A DNA stretch of 64,000 nt from Schistosoma haematobium (taxonomy: Eukaryota; Platyhelminthes; Trematoda; Strigeidida; Schistosomatidae): assembly GCF_000699445.3 (NCBI RefSeq), contig NC_067196.1, forward strand, positions 80,714,364-80,778,363. The letters are read 5' to 3'. Positions 30,101 through 38,330 of this stretch are shown here, one piece after another. The translations under genes and the position numbers were made by a program. The number at the start of each line of letters is the position of its first letter. Within the stretch, counting starts at the first letter, position 1. The notes beneath the pieces are model-generated. The model ran no database searches and was not told the DNA's origin. It saw only the letters and a list, made by a program, of their open reading frames with translations.

Positions 30101-30202
30101 TTGAGTCAATCAATCAATCATTATTGTCATCGTAATCATTGTTCAATTCCTTGTGTCAGTAATTCACAACAGAACTTCAATGTTTCTTTATCCAAATCGT
30201 AA
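271..30202 (+). CDS. Ig/FN3 transmembrane receptor, Robo/CDO-class (5' end outside window)
   Basis: Spliced gene of 15 visible coding exons: 271-429, 5943-6167, 6273-6368, 7875-8024, 11651-11791, 13642-14127, 14644-14862, 16070-16227, 17217-17450, 18313-18474, 19200-19364, 20637-20925, 22320-22976, 26607-27291, 30073-30202. Every junction is AG/GT and phases match throughout (1 through the Ig exons, 0 through the FN3 exons, 1 and then 2 in the tail), giving 1317 codons open to the stop. Numbering from the first complete codon at 273: end of an Ig domain (1-52), Ig (54-160), Ig (161-257), Ig with an Asn-rich insert (258-418), linker (420-491), two FN3 domains (about 493-731), transmembrane helix (774-799) followed by WRQRRR, and a cytoplasmic tail (800-1317). 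Known families with this layout (Robo, CDO/BOC, Ihog) are cell-surface receptors for guidance or Hedgehog signalling. Four Ig plus two FN3 fits Ihog, while the long proline-rich tail fits Robo better; upstream exons would help decide. The signal peptide is not in the window. Confidence 0.85.
1391..1429. repeat. (AT)n microsatellite
   Basis: Uninterrupted AT dinucleotide run in the first intron. Confidence 0.95.
1790..1985 (-). repeat. 190-bp dispersed repeat, copy 1
   Basis: Closely matches the reverse complement of about 40385-40555. Shared blocks include GGTCAGATAATAGTCCAATT and GCGACAAACACAAAGGTCAT. Contains no coding signal I recognise. Placed in the first visible intron of the receptor gene. 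Confidence 0.85.
2012..3417. repeat. Inverted-repeat (foldback) element interrupted by a LINE fragment
   Basis: Outer arms: 2012-2052 is the imperfect reverse complement of 3378-3417 (shared ATTCAGCCGCT and ACAATTGTxTCAGTCAT). Inner arms: 2685-2745 pairs with 3290-3352 and similarity extends to about 2800/3235. The outer and inner parts are 25 bp apart in the right arm but about 630 bp apart in the left arm, where 2053-2680 is an inserted LINE 3' end. No transposase is visible; a MITE-like or hairpin-derived element is possible. Confidence 0.78.
2053..2684 (+). mobile_element. RTE-type LINE fragment, 5' truncated (C-terminal ORF and 3' UTR)
   Basis: Two overlapping frames carry the C-terminal part of an endonuclease-reverse transcriptase: [24 protein letters not shown], then after a frameshift [10 protein letters not shown] and WLETLSD. 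The same signature occurs in the LINEs at 36.7-38.3 and 63.0-64.0 kb. The 3' end reads TATATTTGGTGCC ... AAATAAATAAA. No RT catalytic region is present. Confidence 0.85.
4515..4614. repeat. Dispersed repeat joined to a hammerhead SINE
   Basis: Matches 61692-61790 over about 100 bp (shared GAGTTAATTTGAGACATTAA). It runs directly into the truncated SINE starting near 4645. Confidence 0.8.
4645..4780 (+). mobile_element. Sm-alpha-like SINE, 5' truncated
   Basis: Starts within the tRNA-like head: B box GAGTTCGACTCCC is present but the A box is missing. The hammerhead domain and the conserved tail CCACTGCTAGCAAATATCCA follow. Schistosome Sm-alpha is the known tRNA-related SINE with an embedded ribozyme. 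Confidence 0.85.
4690..4752 (+). ncRNA. Hammerhead ribozyme motif (SINE copy at 4.7 kb)
   Basis: Core CTGACGA (4702-4708), stem II GTCC/GGAC (4709-4712, 4719-4722) with loop CAAACA, GAAA (4723-4726), very short stem III, predicted cleavage after C4734 (AUC), and stem I ATCCA/TGGAT. All core residues are present. The last pair of stem I and one stem III pair are mismatched, so activity may be reduced. Confidence 0.85.
5943..6167 (+). CDS. Receptor exon b: N-terminal half of an Ig domain
   Basis: Acceptor tattttag ending at 5942, donor gtaagt at 6168, phase 1/1. It encodes [10 protein letters not shown], the first Ig cysteine, and ends in FDSLFG. No tryptophan lies between this cysteine and the next one, so the usual Ig core Trp is missing from this domain. 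Confidence 0.8.
6273..6368 (+). CDS. Receptor exon c: C-terminal half of the same Ig domain
   Basis: A 96-bp exon after a 105-bp intron, acceptor ttcttctag ending at 6272, donor gtaagt at 6369. It encodes [20 protein letters not shown], the Asp-x-Gly-x-Tyr-x-Cys motif closing the domain begun in the preceding exon. Too short to stand out by ORF length alone. Confidence 0.82.
6596..6775 (+). mobile_element. Decayed Sm-alpha-like SINE
   Basis: Recognisable A-box region (TTTAGTGGTTAAG), GATGAACTCTGA, GTACAGATACC and the tail GATTCCAATGCTGG. The hammerhead core is destroyed (GGCTGGTGAGCTCC in place of CTGACGAGTCC, no GGACGAAA). Confidence 0.65.
7875..8024 (+). CDS. Receptor exon d: N-terminal half of an Ig domain
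   Basis: Acceptor tatttcag ending at 7874, donor gtaagt at 8025, phase 1/1. It encodes [20 protein letters not shown] and then LSC...PTWYFNG, a typical I-set A strand, first Cys and core Trp. A long (AT)n tract starts six bases into the following intron. Confidence 0.82.
8031..8086. repeat. (AT)n microsatellite abutting a splice donor
   Basis: About 28 AT units starting six bases after the donor GT at 8025. Confidence 0.97.
8393..8481 (+). repeat. Dispersed repeat with CCGGGCTTGGG motif, copy 1
   Basis: Matches 29772-29860 on the same strand over nearly 90 bp (CCCATGCCTAACCCTC, CCGGGCTTGGGACCGGCAGT, GGCGGAG). GC-rich compared with its surroundings. Probably the edge of a retroelement; family not identified. 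Confidence 0.8.
10140..10640 (-). mobile_element. Decayed LINE fragment
   Basis: Minus-strand translation with stops and frameshifts gives [18 protein letters not shown], recalling the conserved LLYG-ETW-x-VEDI stretch after the RT domain in the other LINEs here, then [15 protein letters not shown]. Intronic and non-functional. Confidence 0.6.
11651..11791 (+). CDS. Receptor exon e: C-terminal half of an Ig domain
   Basis: Acceptor ctttttttag ending at 11650, donor gtgaaa at 11792 (weaker than the others), phase 1/1. It encodes [17 protein letters not shown], completing the Ig domain of the exon ending at 8024. Trp-to-Cys spacing of about 34 residues is normal for an Ig domain, so no further exon is needed between them. 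Confidence 0.8.
11932..11982. repeat. (TTA)n microsatellite
   Basis: ATT/TTA trinucleotide run with two C interruptions, about 140 bases after the exon ending at 11791. Confidence 0.9.
13642..14127 (+). CDS. Receptor exon f: whole Ig domain with Asn-rich insert
   Basis: Acceptor ccttttag ending at 13641, donor gtaagt at 14128, phase 1/1, 162 codons. It contains KKQLTC, then HVKWLKV, a Ser/Asn-rich stretch with runs such as NDTNNHNNN, and [11 protein letters not shown]. The insert between core Trp and second Cys is much longer than in a standard Ig domain and was probably gained as low-complexity sequence. Confidence 0.85.
14644..14862 (+). CDS. Receptor exon g: Ser/Asn-rich linker
   Basis: Acceptor cttttag ending at 14643, donor gtaagt at 14863, phase 1/1, 73 codons. 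The peptide ([10 protein letters not shown] ... NLSFPRSS) has no recognisable domain and bridges the last Ig and first FN3 domain. It contains the basic stretch [10 protein letters not shown], which could be a proprotein-convertase-like cleavage site; that is inference. Confidence 0.72.
15507..15555. repeat. (AT)n microsatellite
   Basis: Pure AT run in the intron between 14862 and 16070. Confidence 0.95.
16070..16227 (+). CDS. Receptor exon h: first half of FN3 domain 1
   Basis: Acceptor ttttcttag ending at 16069, phase 1 in. It encodes [10 protein letters not shown] and FYRIVLR, the FN3 B and C strands with the conserved Trp. I place the donor at 16228 (gttagt), which gives phase 0 and joins directly to the next exon. 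A second phase-0 GT further along would add residues that look like intron translation. Confidence 0.75.
16440..16545. repeat. Short dispersed repeat, copy 1
   Basis: Shares AAGTACACGAATCTGT, CTTAGA and the sense order of several blocks with 30530-30640. Family unknown. Confidence 0.55.
17217..17450 (+). CDS. Receptor exon i: second half of FN3 domain 1
   Basis: Acceptor actttctag ending at 17216, donor gtaagt at 17451, phase 0/0, 78 codons. It encodes [14 protein letters not shown], the FN3 strand E to F signature (Leu-x-Pro-Gly-x-x-Tyr-x-hydrophobic-Arg), and SPWSETVSF. The start of the exon has four cysteines in eleven residues ([10 protein letters not shown]), unusual inside an FN3 domain. 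Confidence 0.82.
17860..18160 (-). mobile_element. Decayed LINE-like fragment
   Basis: The minus strand resembles the 3' part of 10140-10640 at several blocks (plus-strand CATCAAGATAGATGCTG; TACTGCTATACCAGAC against TACTATTATACCAGTT). Heavily decayed; coding potential lost. Confidence 0.4.
18313..18474 (+). CDS. Receptor exon j: first half of FN3 domain 2
   Basis: Acceptor tttactag ending at 18312, donor gtaaat at 18475, phase 0/0, 54 codons. It encodes [20 protein letters not shown] and then LYRPEER, the Trp of strand B and the Tyr-x-x-hydrophobic-x-Tyr-Arg-like strand C of an FN3 domain. Absent from ORF lists because the open frame is short. Confidence 0.82.
19200..19364 (+). CDS. Receptor exon k: second half of FN3 domain 2
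   Basis: Acceptor gtttttag ending at 19199, donor gtatgt at 19365, phase 0/0, 55 codons. [18 protein letters not shown] is the FN3 strand E to F region. It closes the second FN3 domain; the next exon already carries the membrane segment. Confidence 0.82.
19515..19665 (+). mobile_element. Sm-alpha-like SINE with broken hammerhead
   Basis: Has TATTGGGTTTAAATCCTAATG (decayed B box) and GTCC AAAATA GGACGAAACGCG with the tail AGATTCCACCGCTAG. Stem II and GAAA survive, but CTGACGAG has become TTGGCAAG and the cleavage triplet is lost. Confidence 0.8.
20070..20385 (+). mobile_element. LINE-tailed non-autonomous element, copy 1
   Basis: Matches 58330-58692 along its length (CACATGGGCTCCAGG, ATTAGACCTCTAG, GGCGCATATATATTTGGTGCC). 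Its last 50 bp equal the 3' end of the LINE fragment at 2053-2684. No ORF, so it was probably moved by that LINE's machinery. Confidence 0.75.
20637..20925 (+). CDS. Receptor exon l: juxtamembrane and transmembrane helix
   Basis: Acceptor tctttttag ending at 20636, phase 0 in, donor gtaag at 20926, phase 1 out. About 42 extracellular residues with one N-glycosylation sequon (FNSTES), a 26-residue hydrophobic helix starting [11 protein letters not shown], then WRQRRRDK as the stop-transfer signal. This fixes the type I orientation. Confidence 0.88.
21471..21645 (-). mobile_element. tRNA-headed SINE, second family, copy 1
   Basis: On the minus strand: CTAGGGGTTAAGAGTT (A-box region), TCCTGGGTTCAATTTCC (B box), then GAGGAGTCCC ATACCAGGACAGAACGGCCGTC and a tail ending GGTGGTCTAACATTGAC. 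Same layout as 61495-61690. The ribozyme core is damaged (TTGAGGAG; GACAGAA for GACGAAA). Confidence 0.78.
22320..22976 (+). CDS. Receptor exon m: cytoplasmic tail with proline-rich patch
   Basis: Acceptor caccatag ending at 22319, donor gtaaga at 22977, phase 1/1, 219 codons. The tail is Ser/Asn-rich and contains [18 protein letters not shown], a plausible SH3 or EVH1-type ligand. Robo receptors carry such polyproline motifs, so this supports but does not prove Robo kinship. Tyrosine in [11 protein letters not shown] is a possible phosphorylation site (inference). Confidence 0.85.
24091..24140. repeat. (TTTC)n-(TC)n pyrimidine tract
   Basis: TTTC repeats grading into about twelve TC units; a strong polypyrimidine tract deep in an intron. 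Confidence 0.9.
24553..24572. repeat. (GT)n microsatellite
   Basis: About ten GT units. Confidence 0.9.
26607..27291 (+). CDS. Receptor exon n: cytoplasmic tail, Asn/His-rich
   Basis: Acceptor aactacag ending at 26606, phase 1 in. Encodes a Cys/His-rich patch ([15 protein letters not shown]), LTPPSPD, and an Asn/His/Tyr-rich stretch ending in [12 protein letters not shown]. The frame meets a TAA at 27293-27295 formed inside the donor sequence AA|GTAAGT. I place the exon end at 27291 because it joins in phase 2 to a good terminal exon; if unspliced, the protein would end here. Confidence 0.8.
27890..29585 (-). mobile_element. RTE-type LINE with internal deletion of the RT domain
   Basis: Minus strand, 5' to 3': endonuclease fragments ([12 protein letters not shown] start, [30 protein letters not shown], then [15 protein letters not shown]), the linker ([20 protein letters not shown] to [10 protein letters not shown]), then directly the C-terminal region ([34 protein letters not shown]). 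The palm with FIDYEKAFDSVDR and FADD motifs, present in the related copy at 56.4-57.5 kb, is absent, with the junction near 28130. Several frameshifts. Lies in the last receptor intron. Confidence 0.85.
29772..29860 (+). repeat. Dispersed repeat with CCGGGCTTGGG motif, copy 2
   Basis: Partner of 8393-8481, in the last intron of the receptor gene, about 200 bases beyond the LINE remnant ending at 29585. Confidence 0.8.
30073..30202 (+). CDS. Receptor exon o: terminal coding exon
   Basis: Acceptor aatttccag ending at 30072. With the AA left by the preceding exon it reads [19 protein letters not shown] and continues for 42 residues to TAA at 30200-30202, followed at once by TAG. Exact phase fit and the same His/Asn/Ser bias (HYCHRNHC) as the preceding exon support it. 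It starts with no Met and is too short to be noticed as an ORF. Confidence 0.72.
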
Positions 30203-30529
30203 TAGAAATCATACCAATAATTGTTATCATCACAGTTTTGTGTCGTCCTTCTTTATTATTCTCCTCAGGTTTACTAATTTCAATCAAGTTTCAATCTGGA
30301 AAGAAATGTTTTTTACGTTTCTTTTCTAATTCAATTGTTTTCAGGTAGATGGACAGGTTGTTTTTCTCCTTCCAATTTAATGTTCGTTTGCCCCTGAATA
30401 TGATTATTCATGAATAATTTTAGGTATTTAATACGCACAAATCTTTGAAATGTTGACTTAAACAATTTGTTGTTTGCATGTCGAGAGATACTTAGAGTGT
30501 TGTCTCAGCTATTAAATCGTAGGTTCGAA

Positions 30530-30640
30530 CTCTTCTCCTATCTTGGTTTACCCAAGCGGTTAGTATCGCTAGCTCTCACACTTAGAGTGCTACTGAAATT
30601 GAAGTACACGAATCTGTTTTTAGTAAATTGGTTAATCATT
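30530..30640. repeat. Short dispersed repeat, copy 2
   Basis: Partner of 16440-16545, about 330 bases after the receptor stop codon. AGGTTCGAACTCTTCTCC just left of it resembles a tRNA B box, so this may be a decayed SINE. Confidence 0.5.
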
Positions 30641-30771
30641 CAGGATAGATTTCATAGACAATTTTATTTACAAATATACGGAATCTGGAATATACATCGT
30701 GTAATATTATGATATTCAATTTAGCCGTTTCATTAAAATAATTAGCCTGAAGCAGAACTTCATAAAATTGA

Positions 30772-30839
30772 AATAAATAGAGTTATTGTAAATAAGTTAG
30801 TGTTCTTTTTCCTAATTTTTAATCATAGGTTGAAATAAA
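30772..30839 (+). promoter_or_regulatory. Candidate poly(A) signals for the receptor gene
   Basis: AATAAA occurs at 30772-30777 and 30834-30839, about 570 to 640 bases after the stop at 30200. In DNA this AT-rich the hexamer is frequent by chance, so only position supports the call. Confidence 0.25.
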
Positions 30840-31635
30840 TTTACATCTTCTTAGAATGGATCCATTAGATTATATCAAATCACTTACTTTGTGTTAACAC
30901 CTGTAATTTGTGATATTTACTGATCAAATGTGTTGTTCATTGTGAAAGTTTGAAAACATTATAACCTAAAAATATTTCTATACTCCTCTAATGGACTGGA
31001 TTAAACATAACTTTCAAACCTAGTCAGTTAGTTCCATTGTGGATTATTATTTTTTACAACTCATTTACCGGGTACAGACTTCGAGCTACTCTTCAAGTAT
31101 CAGAGTTGATTATAGATGTTAATTGTTCATACCGAAAACGTTGAAATGGGGTATCGAACCTGTGATTTAGTAGCTGAATGTTGAACACTCCAACTATTGA
31201 CCTCATGATTCATCTTGGATTGGTGTCAATTTGAAAACTGTTTAAAAATCAGCAGCAAATGAAGATCTATTTATGATGATTTTAGTTAAGAACTTTTCAA
31301 CACTGTACACTTACGCATTTACAGATAATACAAAGTTTTCTACTTCTTTTGATCGAGATATTATAAGTCACATAATCAATAAATTGAAACGTGATTTGGT
31401 TATGTACTGTTAACATAGAACGATGAATATGAATTAATTACTATCAAACTATTGCATTTCAACGTATTATCTAAAACTGCTTTGGTGTTCCCTTTATCTG
31501 ATCACTAAAATGTATAGTTAAATCTGATATGAAGTCGTTGCTGAATACTTTCGAAATAAATACTCTAAATTATATCAAATCATGTGTTCACAACTTTCTA
31601 CCTCAGAATAATTAAGAACTGATTTTCTGAACTTG

Positions 31636-31636
<1 letters not shown>

Positions 31637-31696
<60 letters not shown>

Positions 31697-31780
31697 TGAA
31701 ATTTGTACTAATGATGTCGTCTAGAAGAACGATGAAAGCTCTACGACCAAACCATCCAACTCAGAAAGTAAAAACCTCAT

Positions 31781-31814
<34 letters not shown>
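31637..31814. repeat. Two (AT)n tracts flanking a dispersed-repeat fragment
   Basis: AT runs at 31637-31693 and 31786-31814. The 92 bases between them (31694-31785) match, in the same order, the arms of the foldback at 58985-59298 (shared blocks such as AACGATGAAAGCT and ACCATCCA). Confidence 0.88.
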
Positions 31815-31819
<5 letters not shown>

Positions 31820-34800
31820 TGTTTTGGCATAGTTGATCGTTTTTCTTTGATTCCGCTTTTTTTTTTTACTTTTTCTTAATATATATTTGGCAGGTATTCA
31901 TCTAATATTCCTTAGAAAACAAAAGTCAATGTACTCAGGAAATTTGTAGTCTGTATCTTTTGTACATAATTTTTAAACTTCTTCCATCTTTTAAAATTGT
32001 CATAGTCTTTTTGTCCAAAGGTTGATCGAATCTGTTGAAATTATCAAGCAGTTATATACATATACATTTAAATATAATTACCTTTTAATTTGTTTATCAT
32101 AATTGATTAGATTTTGCAACCTTTTTTTTTATTAAAAGTAATCGCTTCTTTTCGTTTGTTTACTTAATTTTAACCAAATTTATCTGTTCCATTTTTCACT
32201 TACTCATCATAAATATAACAACGTATGTATAACGATTAGTAACTTAGGAGGATACAACAATGTTTTATAATTTTTTTCTCCTTTTTTTATTTAAAAGAAA
32301 GTCATTTATGCTTCTTTTATTTTTAAACCTGGTAAATTTAAGTGTACAGTGTATATTTATTTATTTTATTGCAATTATTATATACATATGTATTGTTTAT
32401 ATTTTCTAAGTGCATTTCTTGTTCAATTCAAAACCAGAAAATTATGGTTCATGCTTTGTTCTTTTTTTGTTTCCTTTCCCAAAGACAAAAACTGATTAAT
32501 TTCAAGTGTCTTGTTTTGCTTTTTTAGTTACTAATCTGTATGTAATTTTGTAAATAAAATTTCTCTACTATTGTCTTGTTTTTTTGGTGCTCGATTATTT
32601 TCTTTCGTTATGTTTCGTTCGGATCATTTGTCTTTTGATTTATCTCTGTATACTTATTTGTAAAAATGAGTATAACTAGTATATTCAATTGAACTTTTAC
32701 TCCATCACTCTGTGTCCTTTTTTATTGATCGCAAGTTTTTTCAGCCTTGCTGTAAATAGGCAGTATGTTATATATCATCGCGTCTTGAAGAATTACCAAA
32801 CAAAAAAAACCTAGATGATCGGAATTAGTTGAAATGTTTTTTTTTCAATACGACGTGTCAACTGTGTACTTGTATAATAATGAATAAATAGCTCAGTTGA
32901 TTTTTAGTCGATCGTTCTTTTTTAATAATCTTATTTAGATTCTAGTATATAGAGTAAGTTGGTTGTTCGTTCTCGTTGTCCAAGTACCCTAGTTACTGTT
33001 ATCGTTATCGGAATTATGCTTATCTATTTGTGTGAGATTGATTGTATTGTTAACAATGTATCCTCTATTTTCTTTGAATAATTCTCGAGTTCACAATTGC
33101 ATTGTATGCAAATATTTTTTCTGCTTTACGACTTCTTATTTTGATTAAAAAAGGAACCTGCGGAAAGTCGTTTTTCGTTTCTCTACATATATAACTAGTG
33201 CGTTTACAAGGACGAATACATGTATACATCATTGTGTACACTAGAATACACAACATATAGTAAATCGTCTTAGTGATAAAGTTTTCATTTGTCTTGCAGT
33301 ACTTATCAAAAACACCGTGATAGCTATTTGACGAACCGTTATCACAGTAATTTGAATTTATAAGTATTGTACAGTTTCACTCTTTAACAAGTCAATGACA
33401 AGTTTTGCTTCTGATGTGCCAGAGTGGTATCCACTTAAAAAAATTATTCTTGGGAACTTGTTTGTTGTTTTGGTAGTTCCACTTTTCCCTGTAATTCGTG
33501 TTAATCTTTTTATATGCACTACTCTTTTTAAAGGTTCGAGTTAGTCATGTGCGTATATAAATACAGGAAGAAATAGCGACATAATTTCTCTTGAAAGCTC
33601 AAATGTTATTAGTTAATTAAACTGTAGACCGCCTGAGTGTAAAATCAGCCTGGGTAAACAATACATTATGACTGCTCAGTTAAAATCTGAAGATTTATTA
33701 TCTCTTCTGATTGCATCATGTTTTACGTTCTTGATTGACTGACTAATCAGAGTAAATGCATGTCATGATTGGTTACTGTGTCTGTATACAGTACAATTAC
33801 GATGTTTCAGCTACACAGAATGTCAAAGCTTCCTGCCATTGACGATGAGGTTTGCTTTTTTGTTGAGACATCATATTTTACTGAATGTGGGGACTCATAA
33901 TTACTCAGATTCTGTGTTGAAATGGTTCTTTCAAAATATGTCATGCAATTTCAGCTAATGGTTTTAGCTACTCTCAAAGTGTAAGTAGTATGGTATCATA
34001 TTAAATATATTTGCTGTACTCCATATTTACAAATCAGTTCATCTCAACATATAGCTTTCTGAATGCACTATCAAAACGCAACGACTTATGAAATTCTTTA
34101 TTTCTAGGTTGATGAGAGACTATATCTGCAATTTGATTACAAAGGGGTTATTTACTTAAATGTTTCGTGAACTGAATTTAGTTTTAGTTACTATAATGAT
34201 ATGCGTAAATGCTATTGACCTATTAATGATTCAAAGTTACAGGTACCGTCTTAGTTTGTTTCTGATATCCCAAATTATGTTTATAAATTACATAAAGAGT
34301 TGAGCATGTGAACTGTGTGAGATATTTGACATCAATAATGTTTACACTGTCAATAATTCGAGACCAACACGACACACTTGCATGCGAATAAATCACGCAG
34401 GATTTATGAAATTATCATTAATTACTAGTCTTACTAACTGCGCTAGTATGTGGCTTTTTGTAGTGGTCTAAGGACGTTTAGATGACTGAAATAACATTAA
34501 TTTTTCGAACTCGGATTTTCATGGGGTTCGTCGTCTTTTATATCATGAAATTGACACAGCCGGACACCGTATTTCGTTCATCAAAAGCTATTAGTATAAT
34601 ATTCAGCAAACGCGCCGATGTACATTTGAACCAATGAGGTCATAGATGCTATTGTTGTTAATGAATGGGATGTGATAGTTCTTAGATTGTATGTAAATCA
34701 GAGTACTATTGAAAACTAGAGAGGGCAACACAAAATCTTCATACTATAGGTGATGTCAAGTTATGATGAAAACTGTGGATTTGAATAAATTTGCACAAAT

Positions 34801-35459
34801 CCATTGTTTTCTCACTGTCTACCATTTTCGAGACGACTTTTCTGAAGTTCGGAACCGAAGAAGACTGCAAACGTAAACAATACTCAATTAAACGAAAATA
34901 AATCAAACAACATTGTTGGGAACTGAATATACAATCAGGTCAGATTAATAGGTTGAGTAATCTTAAATCTGTAGATTATTTGGTGAAAATGAAACTGTAA
35001 ATGCAACTTGGAACTATGCTATATGGTGTCTGATGAAAGCCTAGTGTATAAAGTATTGGATGGTGTTAAATTGATCGATAGACTGAACTTTGTCCGGCTT
35101 GACCCGACCTGACCTGCAATTGCGACGAATACACTCAGTTTACATGCCTCAAATAGATGAAAGCGCGACATTTCACTGTCACTGTTGGCCATCTAAAGAA
35201 ACAATAACCGTTTTGTCGATACAGGAAACACCAAGATATTCATTCAACAGCCACTGAGACATTTATCAAGACCGAATAATAAATGAGGAAAGGGATAATC
35301 ATTGAGTTGTTGACTCATTCTTTCCATACCTTTCCATCAAATTATTCTAAAATCCAACGATTTACTTCTGTGAATGCTCACTTATATCTCATGTGCGCAT
35401 TCGTTGAATTTGAAAATAATACTTAAATGATTTCCGGGATTAAAATTTAACTTTTGACT

Positions 35460-35830
35460 TAAAGGTCTGATCTGGAAGGTAGTGGAGCAACGTCAGGTGA
35501 TGCTGTCCCATGGTAGCCAGTGACCAATAATTGGTTCATTCCTTTAGGATGTTGGAGACGACGTGTACCATTGGTTTGGAACCAGTTTTTCTCACTCCTC
35601 TAGGTGGACCGTCCATGTCCACCAGCCCTGATAAAGCGCCGGATATTCGCTTTTCGTCCTTTAAGTTTCGTAAACAAACACCCGCTGTTAGGCCGTGAGT
35701 AGAACTTTCCTCTTAGTGGCTGTATATGCGTGGCTATGTGAGAGCGTTTGGAGAGGGAGATCGGTCTCTCCTCACCCTCGGCTGTACTAGGGCATTTGAG
35801 TACTTAACTTAGATTTGCGTGTTTATAGTA
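35460..35830 (-). mobile_element. LINE-tailed element, copy 3, 3' truncated
   Basis: The reverse complement carries TGTTTACGAAACTTAAAGGA, TGGTGGACATGGACGGTCCA and ATGGTAGCCAGTGACC (plus orientation) in the same order as 58220-58500. The LINE-like 3' tail is absent. Confidence 0.7.
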
Positions 35831-36719
35831 TAATCTGTAACAGAAATTATTTCCAACGATAAATATTTTTGTGTAACTGTATATTTTTGTTTTACTACAG
35901 TCGTTATTTACTGTAAAACATTTGAAAGTAGTTGATAAACAAACTGTCCGAACCTAGAGTCGTATTAGACATATATTTCATCTTAGTTTTCGACGCCTTG
36001 TACATCTGTAGCCACAATTCTTTTTTCTCGGCTTAGTGGACGCCGAAGTCATGGGTTTCAATAGAAATAATTCTCCGTGCTATTTATTAATGAAAACGTG
36101 GTTAATCTGAGGTTGCATATGTTAATATAAGTTTTTATGTCATCTAAAGACATTCCTGTGCGCACTAATTTATTCCCGCACAATGAAAAGAACACTACAT
36201 TGAAACCCGGTGTTTAGAAAGTTTGATAATTAGTAAATGAGGTGGAGTTTTCGATACTCGTGTTAGTTTGTGAACAATAATTAACCGAACAGCTAATCTT
36301 TTATTGAATTATATAACGGTGGTATTTTCGACACACTGCTCTCAGCTGAGGTGCTGTCGAGCATGAGGATGGACCGAAAGTTTGTACTTTCTCACAGTGT
36401 GGCTTCACAAGAGTGTCCATCCATAACCCCGACGGTGATTACAACATCTTACTCGATAATGGTTTTCAGGCTCCAAACACTGATAGCTTGAGAAATATTA
36501 TTGTATGCAACTGATTTTCCTAAGCTTTCGAGTGATTAATTCACTGTCATTTAATTATCAACTAGTCTAGACTATGGAACAGTTTTTCATCTATATGGCC
36601 ATTTTAAAGCATAGCAATAGGCAAGCGGTAGGTATTTTGAATGTGAGAAGGTTACGGAACATTTACATAGTACATAGACAAATCCTTTAATCGTTCATTT
36701 GCATATTCCAATGTATTTT

Positions 36720-38330
36720 GCACTCTGGACTCTCTTCTCCACTGGCCTCCATGTATTCTGCCTAAGGCGTACTTTCGAGTAGCGAAAGCAAGAGAGATGG
36801 AAAAGGCAGCGGCAATAGGTAATAGCAGACAATTGTTCAGACTTGTTAAGGAAACCGATATTAGGAACCCGACTGTTAGCGAAACACTCTCAGAGAAAGA
36901 TAGACATATTATACGTTCTCAATCCAGGAGAATGGATAGATGGGAAGAACACTTTAGGGATCAGTTCAACTGCCCTTCAGCCACACTTCGGTTTCCCACG
37001 ATCTCCAGTCAACCTGAATGGCAAGTTAATGTAGGTTCTCTATCTCTTTACGAAGTTGAAAAAGCCATAGGAAATCTGAAGCGAGGGAGAGCAGCAGGCC
37101 ATGACAGGTTTACTCCTGAGATTTATAAGGATGGTGGTTCAGTATTAGCAGTGAGATTAACTGAGGTCTTAGGTAGAATTTGGGAACTGGACGTAATTCC
37201 ATCTGACTGGTCTCAATCACTGATGGTGCCAGTCTATAAGAAAGGACAAAAGTCCTCTTGTGACAATCACAGAGGAATCTGTTTGACTAATGTAGTTTCT
37301 AATATATTAGCTTCAATAATACTTCGACGCCTAACTAAAGCTCGGAAAGAACAGACTAGAGAAAGTCAGGCTGGTTTTCGACCTGAAGTTTATCGTTGAC
37401 GTGCTTCTAGATATAACACTTTCCTCGTCTACATTTCCAGGGGTTGAACTACCAGGAGATTCACTTGTTGACTTGGAATATGCCTATGACATAGTTCTAT
37501 TTGGTGAAGACGCTGACAAAATGCAGAGTCTTCTGACCACTCTAAGCAACAACGTAAGCATATTCGAGATGCGATTCTCCCCTTCGAAATGTAAAATGTT
37601 GCTTCAGGATTGGGTTGCATCGATACCCGAACTAATGATAGGGAATGAAGTAGTTGAGCTTGTCGACCGCTTTACTTATATCGGGAGTTTCATCAGCCCT
37701 TGTGGTCTGGTGTGTGACGAAATCTCAGCACGGATACAGAAAGCTCGATTAGCTTTTGCCAACTTGCGTCGTTTATGGCGTAGGCGAGATATCCGTCTAT
37801 CAACCAAAGAACGTGTTTACTGCACAGCAGTTTGTTCCGTCCTACTTTGTGGCAGTGAAACATGGCCGGTAAGAGTAGAGGATATTTGTAGGTTACTAGT
37901 ACTTGATCATAGGTGTCTTCGAAATATTGCTCTTATATCCTGGGACCATCGAGTAAGTAACGCAGTGGTTAGGAAACGGGTACTACGTAAGGATGGCAAA
38001 TCAATTGATGAAGTAGTGAAACTTCATCAGTTGAGATGGCTGGGACATGTGTCACGTATGCCCAACCACCAACTGCCTCGACGTGCGATGTTCAATGGTA
38101 TAGGAGTAGGTTGGAAGAAAGCTAGGGGCGGCCAGACCAAAACATGGCACAAGTCCATGAAGTCACTGACAAGTGGACTGAGTCATGTTGGTAGGTGTAG
38201 ACTACCTGGTTGGGGACCGCGAGATGATAGCAACCGATGGTTAGAGACCCTGAATGACATGGCTCAAAATCGTTTGCAATGGCGCAGGTGTATCCACTCT
38301 TTGTGTTCTTCCAAATTCTAATCTCCTGAT
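36720..38330 (+). mobile_element. RTE-type LINE remnant, 5' truncated, palm deletion
   Basis: First frame 36797-37399: linker and RT fingers (NLKRGRAAGHDRFTPEIYKD, VPVYKKGQKSSCDNHRGICL, SQAGFRP). Second frame 37401-38321: [76 protein letters not shown]. Compared with the copy at 63.0-64.0 kb, about 300 bp between GFRP and DVLL are missing, including the FLDLKAAFDSVDR aspartate. YADD is YAYD. Dead on two counts. Confidence 0.9.

Larger units (their letters stand above)
30840..36719. other. Intergenic DNA
   Basis: No gene recognised. Holds the two AT tracts with a repeat fragment (31637-31814) and the minus-strand repeat at 35460-35830. The remainder, including 32000-35400, is AT-rich with only short chance ORFs; old unrecognised repeats are likely. 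Confidence 0.5.
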
